Shown here in pieces: positions 21,635 through 31,288 of a DNA stretch of 57,351 nt. How positions within the stretch are numbered: position 1 is the stretch's first letter; each line of letters starts with the position of its first letter. Both the position numbers and the translations under genes were made by a program. The notes under the pieces are model-generated. The model was not told the DNA's origin. It did no database searches and worked only from the letters and a program-made list of their open reading frames with translations. The stretch spans positions 1 to 57,351 of the forward strand of contig JAHBWU010000014.1 of NCBI GenBank assembly GCA_019636835.1, given 5' to 3'. Source of the stretch: Nitrospira sp. Lineage in GTDB: Bacteria; Nitrospirota; Nitrospiria; Nitrospirales; Nitrospiraceae.

Positions 21635-22018
21635 ATGAGCGTCAAAAAAGGGAAAAAGAAAGAACGTCGGATTGTTCAGAGTGGAGTGGCACATGTTCAG
21701 GCGTCATTCAACAATACGATTGTGACCATCACTGACATGAGCGGAAACACGGTGGTATGGGCAAGCGCAGGCAATCAAGGATTCAAAGGATCGAGGAAGA
21801 GCACCCCCTTTGCTGCTCAGCGGGCGGGTGAAGCGGCCGCACGAAAAGCCATGGAAAGCGGGATGCGGCAAGTCGATGTGTATGTGAATGGACCAGGCTC
21901 TGGTCGAGAATCAGCGATCCGTTCACTTCAAGGAGCGGGTTTGCGAATCAATCTGATTCGCGACGTCACGCCAATTCCGCACAATGGGTGTCGACCTCCC
22001 AAACGGCGACGCGTGTGA
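21635..22018 (+). CDS. rpsK: 30S ribosomal protein S11
   Basis: Platform protein at the mRNA exit; 127 residues. [34 protein letters not shown] and the ending [18 protein letters not shown] are universal S11 segments. CGGAGGAG lies upstream of the ATG. Confidence 0.98.
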   Translation: MSVKKGKKKERRIVQSGVAHVQASFNNTIVTITDMSGNTVVWASAGNQGFKGSRKSTPFAAQRAGEAAARKAMESGMRQVDVYVNGPGSGRESAIRSLQGAGLRINLIRDVTPIPHNGCRPPKRRRV

Positions 22019-22105
22019 TACCGTGCATGGATGGTCAGCGTGGCTGAGGCAGATCGCCTGACCTGTTTTTAGTGAATCAGTAAGCTATTTTGCGAGGAGG
22101 ACGCA

Positions 22106-22732
22106 GTGGCAAAGTATCGTGGTCCAGTCTGTCGGTTGTGTCGGCGAGAAGGTGAGAAACTCTTTCTCAAGGGCACGCGCTGTATGACGGAAAAGTGCGC
22201 GATCGAACGCAGGAGCTATCCGCCTGGCCAACATGGACAGGGGCGACAGCGAACCTCTGACTATAGTCTGCAGTTGCGCGAAAAACAGAAGTTGCGCCGA
22301 ATCTATGGACTTCAGGAACGTCAATTCCGCGGCGTCTTCGAACGCGCAGAACGACAGACCGGCGTCACGGGTGACGCCCTGTTGCGGTTGCTGGAATGTC
22401 GCTTGGACAATGTCACGTATCGCTTAGGGTTCGGTGCTTCGCGCAAGCAAGCTCGTCAGATGGTGAGCCATGGTCATTTCACGGTAAATGGCAAGAAGAT
22501 TACGGTGGCTGGCGCGCTGGTGAAGCCGGGAGATGTGATCGAGATTCGTGAACGGAGTCGTGACTTGGCCGCAATCCAGGCTGCATTGGAATCGGTTGAT
22601 AGTCGCGGTATTCCTGATTGGCTTGAACTCGACAAAGGAGCGTTCAAGGGCACGGTGCGCGCATTGCCGGCCAAGGAACAGATCGCATTGCCAGTCAACG
22701 AACAGATGGTGGTGGAATTGTACTCGCGATAG
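22106..22732 (+). CDS. rpsD: 30S ribosomal protein S4
   Basis: Nucleates 16S rRNA folding and in E. coli represses its own operon; 208 residues. The N-terminus has a four-cysteine zinc-ribbon pattern (VCRLC and RCMTEKC). The S4 RNA-binding domain LDNVTYRLGFGASRKQARQ and GHFTVNGKKI is conserved. GTG start after GAGGAGG. Confidence 0.97.
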   Translation: MAKYRGPVCRLCRREGEKLFLKGTRCMTEKCAIERRSYPPGQHGQGRQRTSDYSLQLREKQKLRRIYGLQERQFRGVFERAERQTGVTGDALLRLLECRLDNVTYRLGFGASRKQARQMVSHGHFTVNGKKITVAGALVKPGDVIEIRERSRDLAAIQAALESVDSRGIPDWLELDKGAFKGTVRALPAKEQIALPVNEQMVVELYSR

Positions 22733-22813
22733 TCCGCCAGTCTGAGGCGCGTTCTTTCGACATCGGCGTTTTCTGCCATTGTTTTAGTCACTCGATGGTA
22801 TGGAGGGTGGGTC

Positions 22814-23815
22814 ATGATCAAAGCGATGAAAGACTTTCAGATCCCAATGCGGGTGGAAGTCGACAAGGATGCACATTCTCCCACATTTGGGCGGTTCACC
22901 ACGGAAGCGTTTGAACGGGGGTTTGGCACCACGATTGGGAATGCCCTCCGTCGCATTTTGTTATCGTCGCTCACGGGGGCTGCAGTTACCACTGTCAAAA
23001 TTGAAGGGGTTGTGCACGAGTTTTCGACGATTTCCGGCGTGACGGAAGATGTCACTGCGATCATTCTGAATATCAAGAGTTTGCGGCTGGCACTCCACAC
23101 GGATAAGCCGAAGACGATACGGTTGAAAAAGAAGGGGCCCGGAGAAGCAAAGGGATCAGACATTCTTCACGATGGCGACGTGATGATTTTGACGCCCGAT
23201 TTGCATATCGCCACTCTCGACAAGGATGCAACTCTGGACATCGAGATGACGGTGAGACATGGCCGTGGTTATGTGCCGGCCGAGCGTAACAAAGAAGAGG
23301 GACTGCCGATCGGGGTGATTGCCATCGATTCTGTCTTCTCTCCGATCAGGAGAGTCAATTTCCATGTCGAGAATGCGCGGGTCGGCCGTATGACCGACTA
23401 TGACAAACTGACGATGGAGATCTGGACCGACGGCACCATCAGCCCTCGGGACGCCCTTTCTACGGGGGCTGGGATTTTGCGTGAACATCTGGATATTTTT
23501 ATCAATCCGGAAGAGCGCAGCGAAGGGAAGAGCGAAGCGGGTTATGAGGAATCTCAGCGGGAAGTGAACAAGAATCTCTCTCGTAGCGTGAACGAGTTGG
23601 AGCTGTCCGTGCGCGCGGCCAATTGCCTGAAGAATGCGAATATCAAAACGATCGCCGACCTTGTACAAAAGTCGGAAGGTGAGATGCTCAGGACAAAAAA
23701 CTTCGGGAAAAAGTCACTCAACGAGATTAAAGAGATTCTTTCTGAAATGGGGCTTTCATTAGGAACAAAGGTCGAGGTTGCGTCTCCACACAATGGAAGC
23801 CCAAAGCCTGAATGA
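22814..23815 (+). CDS. rpoA: RNA polymerase alpha subunit
   Basis: Assembles RNA polymerase; its CTD contacts UP elements and activators. 333 residues, the usual length. The N-terminal domain includes [18 protein letters not shown]. The CTD starts near residue 250 ([22 protein letters not shown]), with the DNA-binding [23 protein letters not shown] precedes the ATG at 22814. An internal ATG (22826) gives MKDFQIPM and is a possible shorter start. Confidence 0.97.
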   Translation: MIKAMKDFQIPMRVEVDKDAHSPTFGRFTTEAFERGFGTTIGNALRRILLSSLTGAAVTTVKIEGVVHEFSTISGVTEDVTAIILNIKSLRLALHTDKPKTIRLKKKGPGEAKGSDILHDGDVMILTPDLHIATLDKDATLDIEMTVRHGRGYVPAERNKEEGLPIGVIAIDSVFSPIRRVNFHVENARVGRMTDYDKLTMEIWTDGTISPRDALSTGAGILREHLDIFINPEERSEGKSEAGYEESQREVNKNLSRSVNELELSVRAANCLKNANIKTIADLVQKSEGEMLRTKNFGKKSLNEIKEILSEMGLSLGTKVEVASPHNGSPKPE

Positions 23816-23839
23816 TGCTTTCCAAGCAAGAGGACTACC

Positions 23840-24274
23840 GTGCGACATAGAAAAAAGGGGCGACAACTTGGGCGGCAAACGAAACATCGAGGGGCGTTGT
23901 TTCGGAACTTGGTAACCTCGTTGTTAGATCAAGAGCGTATCGAGACCACAGGAGCCAAGGCTAAAGAGATACGAGGGTTTACCGATCGTATGATCACCCT
24001 TGGCAAGGAAGGTACGCTGCCTGCGCGCCGCCGAGCTTTAGGATTTCTTCGCAGCAAGGCCGTTGTGTCTAAACTGTTTAGCGATGTGGCGACACGATTC
24101 AAAGATCGATCCGGGGGGTACACTAGGATCGTCAAAACTCGTCGCCGCATCGGCGATGCGGCTGAAATGGTTGCTATTGAGTTAGTTTCTCGTCAGGAAC
24201 CCGCTTCAAAGAAAAAATCCGATGCTCGTACTGCTCAGTCTGCATCTTCTACTGAGACCGGAACATCGGCATAG
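23840..24274 (+). CDS. rplQ: 50S ribosomal protein L17
   Basis: Tunnel-exit-side protein, last gene of the alpha operon; 144 residues. [20 protein letters not shown] at the start and [19 protein letters not shown] are diagnostic. The last ~25 residues are a Lys/Ser/Thr/Ala-rich tail beyond the usual 118-residue core. GTG start after GAGGAC. An intrinsic terminator follows 35 bp later. Confidence 0.97.
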   Translation: MRHRKKGRQLGRQTKHRGALFRNLVTSLLDQERIETTGAKAKEIRGFTDRMITLGKEGTLPARRRALGFLRSKAVVSKLFSDVATRFKDRSGGYTRIVKTRRRIGDAAEMVAIELVSRQEPASKKKSDARTAQSASSTETGTSA

Positions 24275-24309
24275 TTCTTTAGTCACGAATATTCAGCTGC
24301 CTATCTGGA

Positions 24310-24342
24310 GACTCCCATGTGCCGACACATGGGAGTCTTTTT
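24310..24342 (+). terminator. Intrinsic terminator after rplQ
   Basis: GACTCCCATGTG (24310-24321), loop CCGA, and CACATGGGAGTC (24326-24337) make a perfect 12-bp stem followed by TTTTT. It ends the whole ribosomal-protein block. Confidence 0.92.
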
Positions 24343-24364
24343 ATTTCCGGTTCTCTGGAGGACA

Positions 24365-24393
24365 TTTACTTGACAGGCCGTGCATGCTACGAT
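24365..24393 (+). promoter_or_regulatory. Probable promoter of the lptC-lptA-lptB-rpoN cluster
   Basis: TTTACT (24365-24370), a 17-bp spacer, and TACGAT (24388-24393), each matching 4 of 6 sigma-70 consensus bases. It lies between the rplQ terminator and lptC. A nearby TTGACA at 24370 is only 12 bp from the -10 and is not used in this model. Confidence 0.4.
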
Positions 24394-24439
24394 CGTGCCA
24401 GATGTCGTTATGCATCTACCACGAGGGAATTCCTAGAGC

Positions 24440-25012
24440 ATGTGGGAGCTTGTAGCGAGACGGGCTCTTCTCGCCTTGAGTGTGCTGTTAGCCGCATTTC
24501 TCGGCTATCTGCTCTTCAGAAATGCAGATTCAGCGCCGAGCAGCAGGCCCATTGCTTCGGAGTCGATAGAACAAGCGGATGCCACGATCGTGGAGTTCAT
24601 CTTTACACAATCAAAAGGTGAGGTGGTCCAGTGGCAGGTGCAGGCTAAACAGGCCAGGTTATTTGAGCAAGATAAACGCGCTGTGCTGCGCGATGTTGCC
24701 TTCACTTTCTACGGTACAGGGGGAGATGAGATGACTGTACATGGGGAAGAAGGAACGCTGGATACTGCGACCAAGAATTTTAGGTTGGTAAATCGTCAAG
24801 CGCCAATTGTTGTGGAGACTAAAAGCGGCTATACGATTTATACCAACCACTTGGTATGGATGGACCAGGCACGAGAAATTCGGACGGAAGATCCTGTGAG
24901 GATGGTGGGACATGGTTTGGAGGTGAAAGGACAAGGATTGCTTGGGCGAATGGAATCCGAAGAATTTGAGGTTCTACAGGATGTGCATGTGGATCTGGCT
25001 CCTTCTTCTTAG
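24440..25012 (+). CDS. lptC: LPS export ABC transporter periplasmic protein LptC
   Basis: Bitopic inner-membrane protein that receives LPS from LptBFG and hands it to LptA; 190 residues. An N-terminal TM helix at about residues 8-25 (RALLALSVLLAAFLGYLLF) precedes the beta-jellyroll region with VVQWQVQAKQARLFEQDK and an MTVHGEEG repeat-like segment. Sequence conservation in this family is low; the call rests on topology and on lptA and lptB directly downstream. Its 3' end overlaps lptA. Confidence 0.85.
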   Translation: MWELVARRALLALSVLLAAFLGYLLFRNADSAPSSRPIASESIEQADATIVEFIFTQSKGEVVQWQVQAKQARLFEQDKRAVLRDVAFTFYGTGGDEMTVHGEEGTLDTATKNFRLVNRQAPIVVETKSGYTIYTNHLVWMDQAREIRTEDPVRMVGHGLEVKGQGLLGRMESEEFEVLQDVHVDLAPSS

Positions 25013-25565
25013 CGTCTTCTTTGTCGGATCCACGTCGGCGGCTCCCTCAACGGAATCTGTGAACCTGAAGAGACGCGTGGAGGCGCCAGGTGTTCCAACT
25101 ACCATCACATCCAAAAAGATGACGGTACGAAACCAAGACAGCCAGGCGATTTTTGAAGAAACCGTTGTGCTGATCAGAGGCCCTCTTATCGTCCACTCGG
25201 ATAAAATGGTTGTATCGTTCAATTCCAGAAACCCTGACCCCCTGCAGCCATCCGAAGGAGGAACTGAGGCGTCCACAGGGCGTACCACGGTGTCGACGAT
25301 GTCGAATCGCTCCGTGAGCCGCGTCGAAGCGACCGGCGGTGCCCATCGTGTCAAGATTAAGTACGAGAACGGCAACGCGACTTGCCAAAAAGCGGTGTAT
25401 TTTGTTGACGGAGAGAAGATTGTGTTGACAGGCGATCCCGTAGCTTGGGAAAAGGGCACGCGCGTCAGTGGTAATCTGATTACGATTTTTTTGGCAGAAG
25501 AGCGGAGCGTGGTGGAAGGAGGTTCGCACGTGCGCATCGAAGGTGAGGGGCCGAGCCATCCATGA
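24981..25565 (+). CDS. lptA: LPS transport periplasmic protein LptA
   Basis: Periplasmic bridge protein with an OstA-like fold; 194 residues from ATG 24981, which follows GAGG at 24968. ATG 24987 is an alternative start. A signal peptide ([21 protein letters not shown]) is followed by repeats of the type [19 protein letters not shown] and HSDKMVV, as in OstA domains. A Ser/Thr-rich insert of about 35 residues (near residues 85-120) interrupts the fold. It overlaps lptC by 32 bp, and its stop overlaps lptB (ATGA). Confidence 0.82.
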   Translation: MCMWIWLLLLSVFFVGSTSAAPSTESVNLKRRVEAPGVPTTITSKKMTVRNQDSQAIFEETVVLIRGPLIVHSDKMVVSFNSRNPDPLQPSEGGTEASTGRTTVSTMSNRSVSRVEATGGAHRVKIKYENGNATCQKAVYFVDGEKIVLTGDPVAWEKGTRVSGNLITIFLAEERSVVEGGSHVRIEGEGPSHP

Positions 25566-26344
25566 CCCAGACTGCTCACGCAGAGTCTGATGCCTTTGTG
25601 GATCCGATTGCGGCACGGCAGAGGGATTGTCTGCGCGCTACAGGATTGGTAAAAAGTTTTCGTGGCCGCAAAGTTGTCAAGGGTGTCGCCGTCGAAGTGT
25701 ATGCCGGCGAGGTAGTTGGGCTTCTTGGTCCTAACGGAGCAGGCAAGACCACAATCTTCGACATGATGGTTGGCTTGTGCCAGCCCGATGAAGGGGAGAT
25801 TACCTTCATCGGGGAATCCGTGACTAACTTGCCGATGTACAAACGAGCACGTAGAGGAATAGGTTACCTGCCTCAGGAATCGTCTGTTTTTCGACGGCTC
25901 TCGGTAGAACACAATGTCTTGGCGATTCTTGAAATGCTGGGGTATGCTCGGAAAGAGCGAAGCCAACGGGTGGATGCCTTGCTTAAAGAATTAGATCTCA
26001 TCCATATACGAAAGAGTATGGCCTATGCCCTCTCAGGGGGAGAACGCCGTCGCTTGGAAATCACGCGTGCGTTGGCGGCCACACCGTCGTTCATGCTGTT
26101 GGATGAACCGTTTGCAGGGATTGACCCGATAGCCGTCGCGGATATCCAGCAGATCATCGTGCGGTTGAAGGAGAAAGGGATTGGTATATTGATTACCGAT
26201 CACAATGTACAGGAAACGCTTTCAATCGTTGATCGTGCGTACATCATCAATGAAGGATTGATCTTGGAAGCGGGGTCTCCGGAAGCTATTGTGCAGAGTG
26301 AAACGGCCCGGGCCGTTTATCTTGGCGAACAGTTCAAGTTGTAG
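25562..26344 (+). CDS. lptB: LPS export ABC transporter ATPase LptB
   Basis: Cytoplasmic ATPase powering LPS extraction; 260 residues. Walker A is GPNGAGKTT, the signature is [10 protein letters not shown], and Walker B is [13 protein letters not shown] with the H-loop in TDHNVQE. The LptB-specific [18 protein letters not shown]-loop region is present. About 25 residues precede the usual LptB start. Coupled to lptA by a 4-bp overlap; rpoN follows in 19 bp. Confidence 0.95.
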   Translation: MTQTAHAESDAFVDPIAARQRDCLRATGLVKSFRGRKVVKGVAVEVYAGEVVGLLGPNGAGKTTIFDMMVGLCQPDEGEITFIGESVTNLPMYKRARRGIGYLPQESSVFRRLSVEHNVLAILEMLGYARKERSQRVDALLKELDLIHIRKSMAYALSGGERRRLEITRALAATPSFMLLDEPFAGIDPIAVADIQQIIVRLKEKGIGILITDHNVQETLSIVDRAYIINEGLILEAGSPEAIVQSETARAVYLGEQFKL

Positions 26345-26363
26345 GGGAGTAACAGCGGCATCG

Positions 26364-27872
26364 ATGAAACTCCGTCTGGTTCCACAGCTCTCGCAAAAGC
26401 TCATCATGACGCCTCAATTGCAGCAAGCGATTAAGCTGCTGCAGTTGTCTCGACTTGAACTGCAGCAGAGCCTCACTCAGCATCTACTGGAAAACCCATT
26501 GCTGGATGAAATGCAATCCGATGTCGACGAAGGCGAGTCCTTGATCAACGAGGAGAAGGTTGACGCCTCTCCCTCACTGGAAGGACAGGATCGGTCGGAC
26601 GTGGCGGTTGAGACACGTGAAGAACAAGGCTCGCCGGAGGAGTTTTCTGCTGCCGGGTGGGAAGAGTACTTCGGCAGAGATCGACGGAGCGGCGAGTCTG
26701 CATACTCCACGGCACAAGATGAGTTTCCTTCGTACGAGCAGACGGTGGCAAAGGCGACTTCTCTTGAGGAGCATCTCCTCTGGCAGTTATCCTTGTCCGG
26801 GCTCGGCGATCGAGAAAAGGAACTTGGTCGTTTGATCATCGGCAACCTAGATGATGATGGTTATCTTCGCATTCCCTTGGCTGAGGTTGTGGCTGGGACT
26901 GGGTTTACCGAACCCGAAGTCGATTCCGTGCTCAAAGACATTCAAACCTTTGATCCGACCGGAGTTGGCGCAAGAGACCTTCCCGAATGCCTTCTGCTGC
27001 AACTCGGGCATTTAGGACGAAATCCATTTGGGTCACTTGGGTCACCACCTGGAGCATTGAAAGGATCGGTTATTGAAAGCATCGTTTTGCATCATTTGAA
27101 AGACTTAGAGAAAAAGCAGTATGCCAAGGTTGCCAAGGCTTTGAACGTTACAGTCGAGGAAGTCTTCCAAGCTACCAAAATCATCGGAGAACTTGAGCCT
27201 AAACCGGGGAGGCCGTTCGCAAATACCCAAAACTACGTTATCGTGCCTGATGTGTTTGTGGTCAAGAATGAGGGTGAGTGGGTTGTGCTGTTAAACGACG
27301 ATGGGCTGCCACGCATGAGGATCAGCCCGTATTACAAACAGCTCATTTCTTCCGGAGAGGGCGGAACACCGGAAACCAAAGCGTATATGGATGAAAAATT
27401 GCGGGCCGCTCAGTGGGTTATTCGAAGCATCGAGCAACGAAATCGGACGATTGTGAAAGTGGTTTCCAGTATCGTCAAGTTCCAGGAGCAATTTTTTGAC
27501 CGTGGCGTCCAATATCTCAAACCCTTGGTTCTCAAGCAGGTGGCCGAGGATATTGGAATGCATGAATCGACGATCAGTCGTGTGACGGCCAATAAATATA
27601 TGTATTGCCCGCAGGGTATGTTGGAACTCAAGTTTTTCTTCAACGCAGGGCTTCAGCGAGCCGATGAGCCCTCAGGCATGCATTCCTCCGTTTCAGTCAG
27701 GGATATGATCAAGACAATGGTGGCTGAAGAGGATGCGAAGCGACCCTTGAAAGATGAAGAAATTGCCGCTCGACTTCGTAAGCAAGGAGTACTTATCGCA
27801 CGGAGGACTGTGGCCAAATATCGGGCCGAGTTGAACATCCCATCCGCCAGTCAACGCAAACGATTTTTTTGA
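26364..27872 (+). CDS. rpoN: RNA polymerase sigma-54 factor
   Basis: Directs polymerase to -24/-12 promoters that need an ATP-dependent activator; 502 residues. ATG 26364 gives MKLRLVPQLSQKLIMTPQLQ, the glutamine-rich region I; a longer frame from 26289 would overlap lptB and lacks conservation. An acidic region II (about residues 50-130) follows. The HTH region contains MHESTISRVTANKYMYCPQG, and the RpoN box RRTVAKYRAELNIPSASQRK is at the C-terminus. The lptB-rpoN-hpf order is common in diderms. Confidence 0.97.
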   Translation: MKLRLVPQLSQKLIMTPQLQQAIKLLQLSRLELQQSLTQHLLENPLLDEMQSDVDEGESLINEEKVDASPSLEGQDRSDVAVETREEQGSPEEFSAAGWEEYFGRDRRSGESAYSTAQDEFPSYEQTVAKATSLEEHLLWQLSLSGLGDREKELGRLIIGNLDDDGYLRIPLAEVVAGTGFTEPEVDSVLKDIQTFDPTGVGARDLPECLLLQLGHLGRNPFGSLGSPPGALKGSVIESIVLHHLKDLEKKQYAKVAKALNVTVEEVFQATKIIGELEPKPGRPFANTQNYVIVPDVFVVKNEGEWVVLLNDDGLPRMRISPYYKQLISSGEGGTPETKAYMDEKLRAAQWVIRSIEQRNRTIVKVVSSIVKFQEQFFDRGVQYLKPLVLKQVAEDIGMHESTISRVTANKYMYCPQGMLELKFFFNAGLQRADEPSGMHSSVSVRDMIKTMVAEEDAKRPLKDEEIAARLRKQGVLIARRTVAKYRAELNIPSASQRKRFF

Positions 27873-27916
27873 TCACCGTTGCTTCGCATCCAACCAGGTC
27901 CAAATTGGAGGTGGGC

Positions 27917-28228
27917 ATGAAGCTGAGAATCACGGGTCGCCACATGGACATCACGCCAGCGCTTAGAAGCTATGTGGAAACACGATTCGGTCGCCTGGAT
28001 CGATACGGGTTGAAGGTGGGATCGCTTCAAGTGGTATTGGGAGTCGAGAAACTTCAGCATAAGGCCGAAGTCACTGGTGCGGTCAGTGGCAAACGAGTGC
28101 AAGCCAAGACATCGACTCCTGAGATGTATGCCACGATCGATGCCCTCGTCGACCGTGTGGATGCGCAGTTTCGGAAATGGAAAGATCGTCTTGTCAATCA
28201 TAAGCCGACCAAGCCGAAAAGGTTGTGA
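27917..28228 (+). CDS. hpf: Ribosome hibernation promoting factor, short form
   Basis: Binds the 30S A/P-site region to inactivate ribosomes in slow growth; 103 residues, short HPF/YfiA type without the dimerising C-terminal domain. ATG 27917 follows GGAGGTGG at the right distance and gives MKLRITGRHMDITPALRSYV. The longer frame from 27869 would only add residues overlapping rpoN. Conserved VEKLQHKAEV and ATIDALVDRVDAQ segments are seen. Confidence 0.94.
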   Translation: MKLRITGRHMDITPALRSYVETRFGRLDRYGLKVGSLQVVLGVEKLQHKAEVTGAVSGKRVQAKTSTPEMYATIDALVDRVDAQFRKWKDRLVNHKPTKPKRL

Positions 28229-28398
28229 CCACGTTCTCACGTGAGTCTCCCGTGGAATCTGGCTGCCTCCCTCCTTGGCGAATTCAATGTACCTGATTGG
28301 CCTAGCGAAAGGGATATGCCCATGAGGGGCTCAACGCGTTCTACGTTCCTGAATCGTGGTAGAGGCAGAGGGATACCCACCGAGGCAATTACGGTCAT

Positions 28399-29265
28399 AT
28401 GGCCAGGCTGAACCTAGTCGTCATAAGTGGGTTGTCCGGATCGGGTAAAACTTACGCCCTCAAGGTATTTGAAGATGCCGGATATTTCTGCATTGATAAT
28501 CTTCCCCCCGCGCTGCTTCCGACTTTTGTTGATCTCTGCAATCGGCAGCAAAGCGAAATTGCCAACGTTGCTCTTGGAATTGATATCAGGGAGCGCGAGT
28601 TCTTTTCGGATTTCGTCGGTATCTTAGAGAGGGTGAAAGCCCTCGGACATGCCGTACAGTTGCTTTTTCTTGAGGCTCGTGAGGAGGTATTGATCAGACG
28701 CTTTTCAGAGTCCAGGCGTCCGCACCCGCTTTTGCCGCATCTCCCAGTCTTGGATGGGATCCGATTTGAAAAGGAACGTGTAGCCGAACTCCGACGCCGG
28801 GCTGATCGAATCATTGATACTTCCGACCTGACGGTTCATGAACTTGGCGAGTTGCTTGCGAAGCAGTTTCAACGGGAGTCCTCGGACGGAGGATTGACGA
28901 TCTCACTCATGACCTTCGGGTATAAATTCGGAGTGCCGTACGATATCGATTTGTTGTTTGATGTACGATTTCTTAAGAACCCATTTTTCATTCCTGATCT
29001 CAAACCCCTCTCCGGAAATGATTCGCTGGTCCGGACCTTCGTTTTGACCGACCCTGAGGCCGTTTCACTCGTGGAACACATCGAAAACCTGCTGAAGTTC
29101 CTCTTGCCGCTTTTTCGGCGAGAGCGACGTAGTTATCTGACCATCGGCATCGGATGTACCGGTGGACGTCATCGCTCAGTCGCGATTGCCGACCGGCTAC
29201 GAGAACGCCTCACCGCGCTGGGGTACGAAGTTGGCCTCAAGCACCGAGATATCGAAAAAACGTAG
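28399..29265 (+). CDS. rapZ: RNase adapter protein RapZ
   Basis: Nucleotide-binding RapZ/YvcJ family; 288 residues. Walker A is SGLSGSGKT (residues 10-18), FCIDNLPP is conserved, and the C-terminal IGIGCTGGRHRSV is the family signature. In E. coli it controls glmZ sRNA decay; elsewhere its partners are unclear. It follows hpf after a 170-bp gap in which I see no gene. ptsN, often present between hpf and rapZ in Proteobacteria, is absent. Confidence 0.95.
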   Translation: MARLNLVVISGLSGSGKTYALKVFEDAGYFCIDNLPPALLPTFVDLCNRQQSEIANVALGIDIREREFFSDFVGILERVKALGHAVQLLFLEAREEVLIRRFSESRRPHPLLPHLPVLDGIRFEKERVAELRRRADRIIDTSDLTVHELGELLAKQFQRESSDGGLTISLMTFGYKFGVPYDIDLLFDVRFLKNPFFIPDLKPLSGNDSLVRTFVLTDPEAVSLVEHIENLLKFLLPLFRRERRSYLTIGIGCTGGRHRSVAIADRLRERLTALGYEVGLKHRDIEKT

Positions 29266-29325
29266 GCTGTTGCTGGAATACCGGTCATCGTTTTCCTGCC
29301 CTGAATCCCGCTTCTGGACGCTTCC

Positions 29326-29353
29326 TTGACAGCTAAAACATATTGACTATACT
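29326..29353 (+). promoter_or_regulatory. Promoter upstream of the MerR-like gene and pilMNOPQ
   Basis: TTGACA (29326-29331), a 16-bp spacer, and TATACT (29348-29353). The -10 lies inside the first of two 21-bp imperfect direct repeats (29348-29368 and 29388-29408). Confidence 0.7.
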
Positions 29354-29408
29354 TACTCTTGTGAATAACCAGAGAAATACAATCTAGTATAACTACTCAC
29401 GTGAAAAA
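29348..29408 (+). repeat. Pair of 21-bp direct repeats around the MerR-like gene start
   Basis: 29348-29368 and 29388-29408 share 16 of 21 positions (TATA-N2-TACTC-N2-GTGAA-N-AA) and are offset by exactly 40 bp. The first overlaps the -10 box; the second overlaps the GTG start of the gene at 29401. They look like a double operator, plausibly for the encoded DNA-binding protein, or a tandem promoter. Confidence 0.55.
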
Positions 29409-29613
29409 GCCTAAATATACTCCAAATAACGAGGGCATCAAGGCCAATCAGGTGTGCGATTTGTTTGACATTTCAAAAGCTACACTTTTTCGCTGGGAAC
29501 GGGAGGGTGTCATTGCCCAACCTGCTCGAGATTGGAGAAATTGGCGCCTCTATACGAGAAAGAATATGGATGAAATCGAGAAAGTTATTCGCGCTCGAAA
29601 GGCTGTCGTGTAA
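29401..29613 (+). CDS. Small MerR-type helix-turn-helix protein
   Basis: 70 residues. Residues 13-60 form a MerR-like winged HTH: IKANQVCDLFDISKATLFRW, then REGVIAQPARDWRNWRLYT, typical of excisionase/MerR DNA recognition. There is no effector-binding domain, so it probably acts as a minimal DNA-binding protein. No Shine-Dalgarno precedes the GTG; a second TATAAC lies 7 nt before it, so a leaderless transcript is possible. It is 15 bp before pilM, which suggests control of pilus assembly genes or autoregulation through the direct repeats. Confidence 0.8.
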   Translation: MKKPKYTPNNEGIKANQVCDLFDISKATLFRWEREGVIAQPARDWRNWRLYTRKNMDEIEKVIRARKAVV

Positions 29614-29628
29614 AGTGGCAGGTAACGC

Positions 29629-30735
29629 ATGTTGACTTCTCTCAAAAAGCTCGTGGAAACCGATATCGTCGCGATGCTGACTCCGCGCCGGCAGTTAGTG
29701 GGCCTCGATATCGGATCGAGTGCGATCAAAGTCGCTCAGCTCAAGGAAAGTAAGGGACGGTATTTTCTTCAAAAGTTCGGCGTGAAACCGCTTGAACCGG
29801 AAGTGATTGTAGATGGGACGGTCATGGATGAAGGGCGTGTGGTCTCCGCTATTCAAGAATTGTTTCAGGAAGCCAACGTCAAGAATAAGCAAGTCGCCAT
29901 CTCAATTTCAGGGCACGCTGTCATTGTGAAAAAGATCAGTCTGCCGCCCATGCCGGACGAAGAGTTGGAGGGTCAGGTGAAATTGGCGGCGGAGCAATAC
30001 ATTCCCTTCGATATCAACGAAGTGAATATCGATTTTCATGTCTTGCCTTCGGATGCATCAGAAGATCAGCAGGGCGATATGTCGGTGATTCTTGTTGCCG
30101 CTAAGAAAGACAAGATTAATGAGCTGACCGAACTCGTCAAGGCTGCCGGACTCGTCCCAATGGTCATGGATGTCGATGCGTTTGCTGTGGAGAATATGCA
30201 TGCGATTAATTATCCGATGGCGCAGGAAGAAACGACGGCGCTGGTGAATCTCGGGGCGAGCGTGATGAATGTGAACATCATCCGTGCCGGTTCGTCGTTG
30301 TTTACGCGGGATATCCCGTTGGGGGGAAACAGGTACACAGAAGCAATTCAACGCGAGATAGGACTTTCGTTTGAGGAAGCTGAAGAGAGTAAAAAAAAGG
30401 ACCGAACGGGCGATTCTGATGGAGTGTCGGTCGCCGGCATCATGGACAGTGTGAATGCGGAAGTCGCGTCCGAGATCGCTCGAACGGTGGACTACTTCAA
30501 GACCTCGACGGCCAATGCTGAACTCAGTCGAGTACTGGTCTGTGGTGGCGTGGCTAGGGCAAAAGGGCTGATTCAGCAGCTCGGTGATAGGATGCAATTG
30601 CCTGTGGAAATGGCTGATCCATTCGCCGAGATCGATATTACAGGGTGTGACATCGACCCTGACCTACTGGGGGATTTGGGTCCGTCCGCAGCCGTCGGTG
30701 TCGGACTGGCGTTGAGAGCAGTGGGGGACAGATGA
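29629..30735 (+). CDS. pilM: Type IV pilus assembly protein PilM
   Basis: Actin-like cytoplasmic ATPase that anchors the alignment subcomplex; 368 residues. GLDIGSSAIKVAQLKE is the phosphate-1 motif. The segment LAAEQYIPFDINEVNIDFHV and the C-terminal VLVCGGVARAKGL are typical. It overlaps pilN by 4 bp (ATGA), beginning the classical pilMNOPQ operon. Confidence 0.96.
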   Translation: MLTSLKKLVETDIVAMLTPRRQLVGLDIGSSAIKVAQLKESKGRYFLQKFGVKPLEPEVIVDGTVMDEGRVVSAIQELFQEANVKNKQVAISISGHAVIVKKISLPPMPDEELEGQVKLAAEQYIPFDINEVNIDFHVLPSDASEDQQGDMSVILVAAKKDKINELTELVKAAGLVPMVMDVDAFAVENMHAINYPMAQEETTALVNLGASVMNVNIIRAGSSLFTRDIPLGGNRYTEAIQREIGLSFEEAEESKKKDRTGDSDGVSVAGIMDSVNAEVASEIARTVDYFKTSTANAELSRVLVCGGVARAKGLIQQLGDRMQLPVEMADPFAEIDITGCDIDPDLLGDLGPSAAVGVGLALRAVGDR

Positions 30736-31286
30736 TTCGGATTAACCTCCTCGCGGGTGGGCCCAAAGGAAGGTCAGTCAAACCTCAGTATGACGCGCGC
30801 GCGCAGACGCTGCTCGGCGTCGGAGTGATTCTCGTCACGCTGGCCGGGTGTTGGTGGTATTCGGCCTCGTTGGACAGCGAACTTGAAGCAAGACAGGAGG
30901 AAAAGCGAGATAAAGAAAAGCAAGTTGCCCAACTGAAAGAACAGGTCAAGCAAGTACAGGATTTTGAACAAAGGAAAAAACTTCTTGAGGACAAGAACCG
31001 GATTATAGATCAGCTTGAGCAATCCAGAATGGGCCCCGTGAAGGTCCTCGACCATGTTAGCCAGAGTTTAGAGCCGCTCAAAGTATGGCTCACAAAGCTG
31101 GGTGTGGCATCCGATACCGTCGAGCTGGAAGGAAAGGCCTTAACAAACGACGATGTGGTGGAATTCGTGAACAATTTGCGACGTACGGATTATTTCACCG
31201 GCATCAACCTGCAGGAAAGTAAAGCCGCAGTTGAAAACAAAATTAATTTGTACCAGTTTCGTTTGGGATTTCGTCTGAAGGGATAA
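30732..31286 (+). CDS. pilN: Type IV pilus assembly protein PilN
   Basis: Bitopic inner-membrane protein; 184 residues. Its cytoplasmic N-terminus IRINLLAG is the PilM-binding motif. A TM segment at about residues 33-50 is followed by a charged coiled coil (Glu/Lys/Gln-rich, about residues 52-95) and a periplasmic ferredoxin-like domain. Coupled to pilM by overlap; pilO begins 2 bp after its stop. Confidence 0.93.
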   Translation: MIRINLLAGGPKGRSVKPQYDARAQTLLGVGVILVTLAGCWWYSASLDSELEARQEEKRDKEKQVAQLKEQVKQVQDFEQRKKLLEDKNRIIDQLEQSRMGPVKVLDHVSQSLEPLKVWLTKLGVASDTVELEGKALTNDDVVEFVNNLRRTDYFTGINLQESKAAVENKINLYQFRLGFRLKG

Positions 31287-31288
31287 TA

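Noticed and set aside
24370..24393. TTGACA with TACGAT before lptC
   Set aside because: The spacer is only 12 bp; a TTTACT at 24365 with 17-bp spacing to the same -10 is more plausible.
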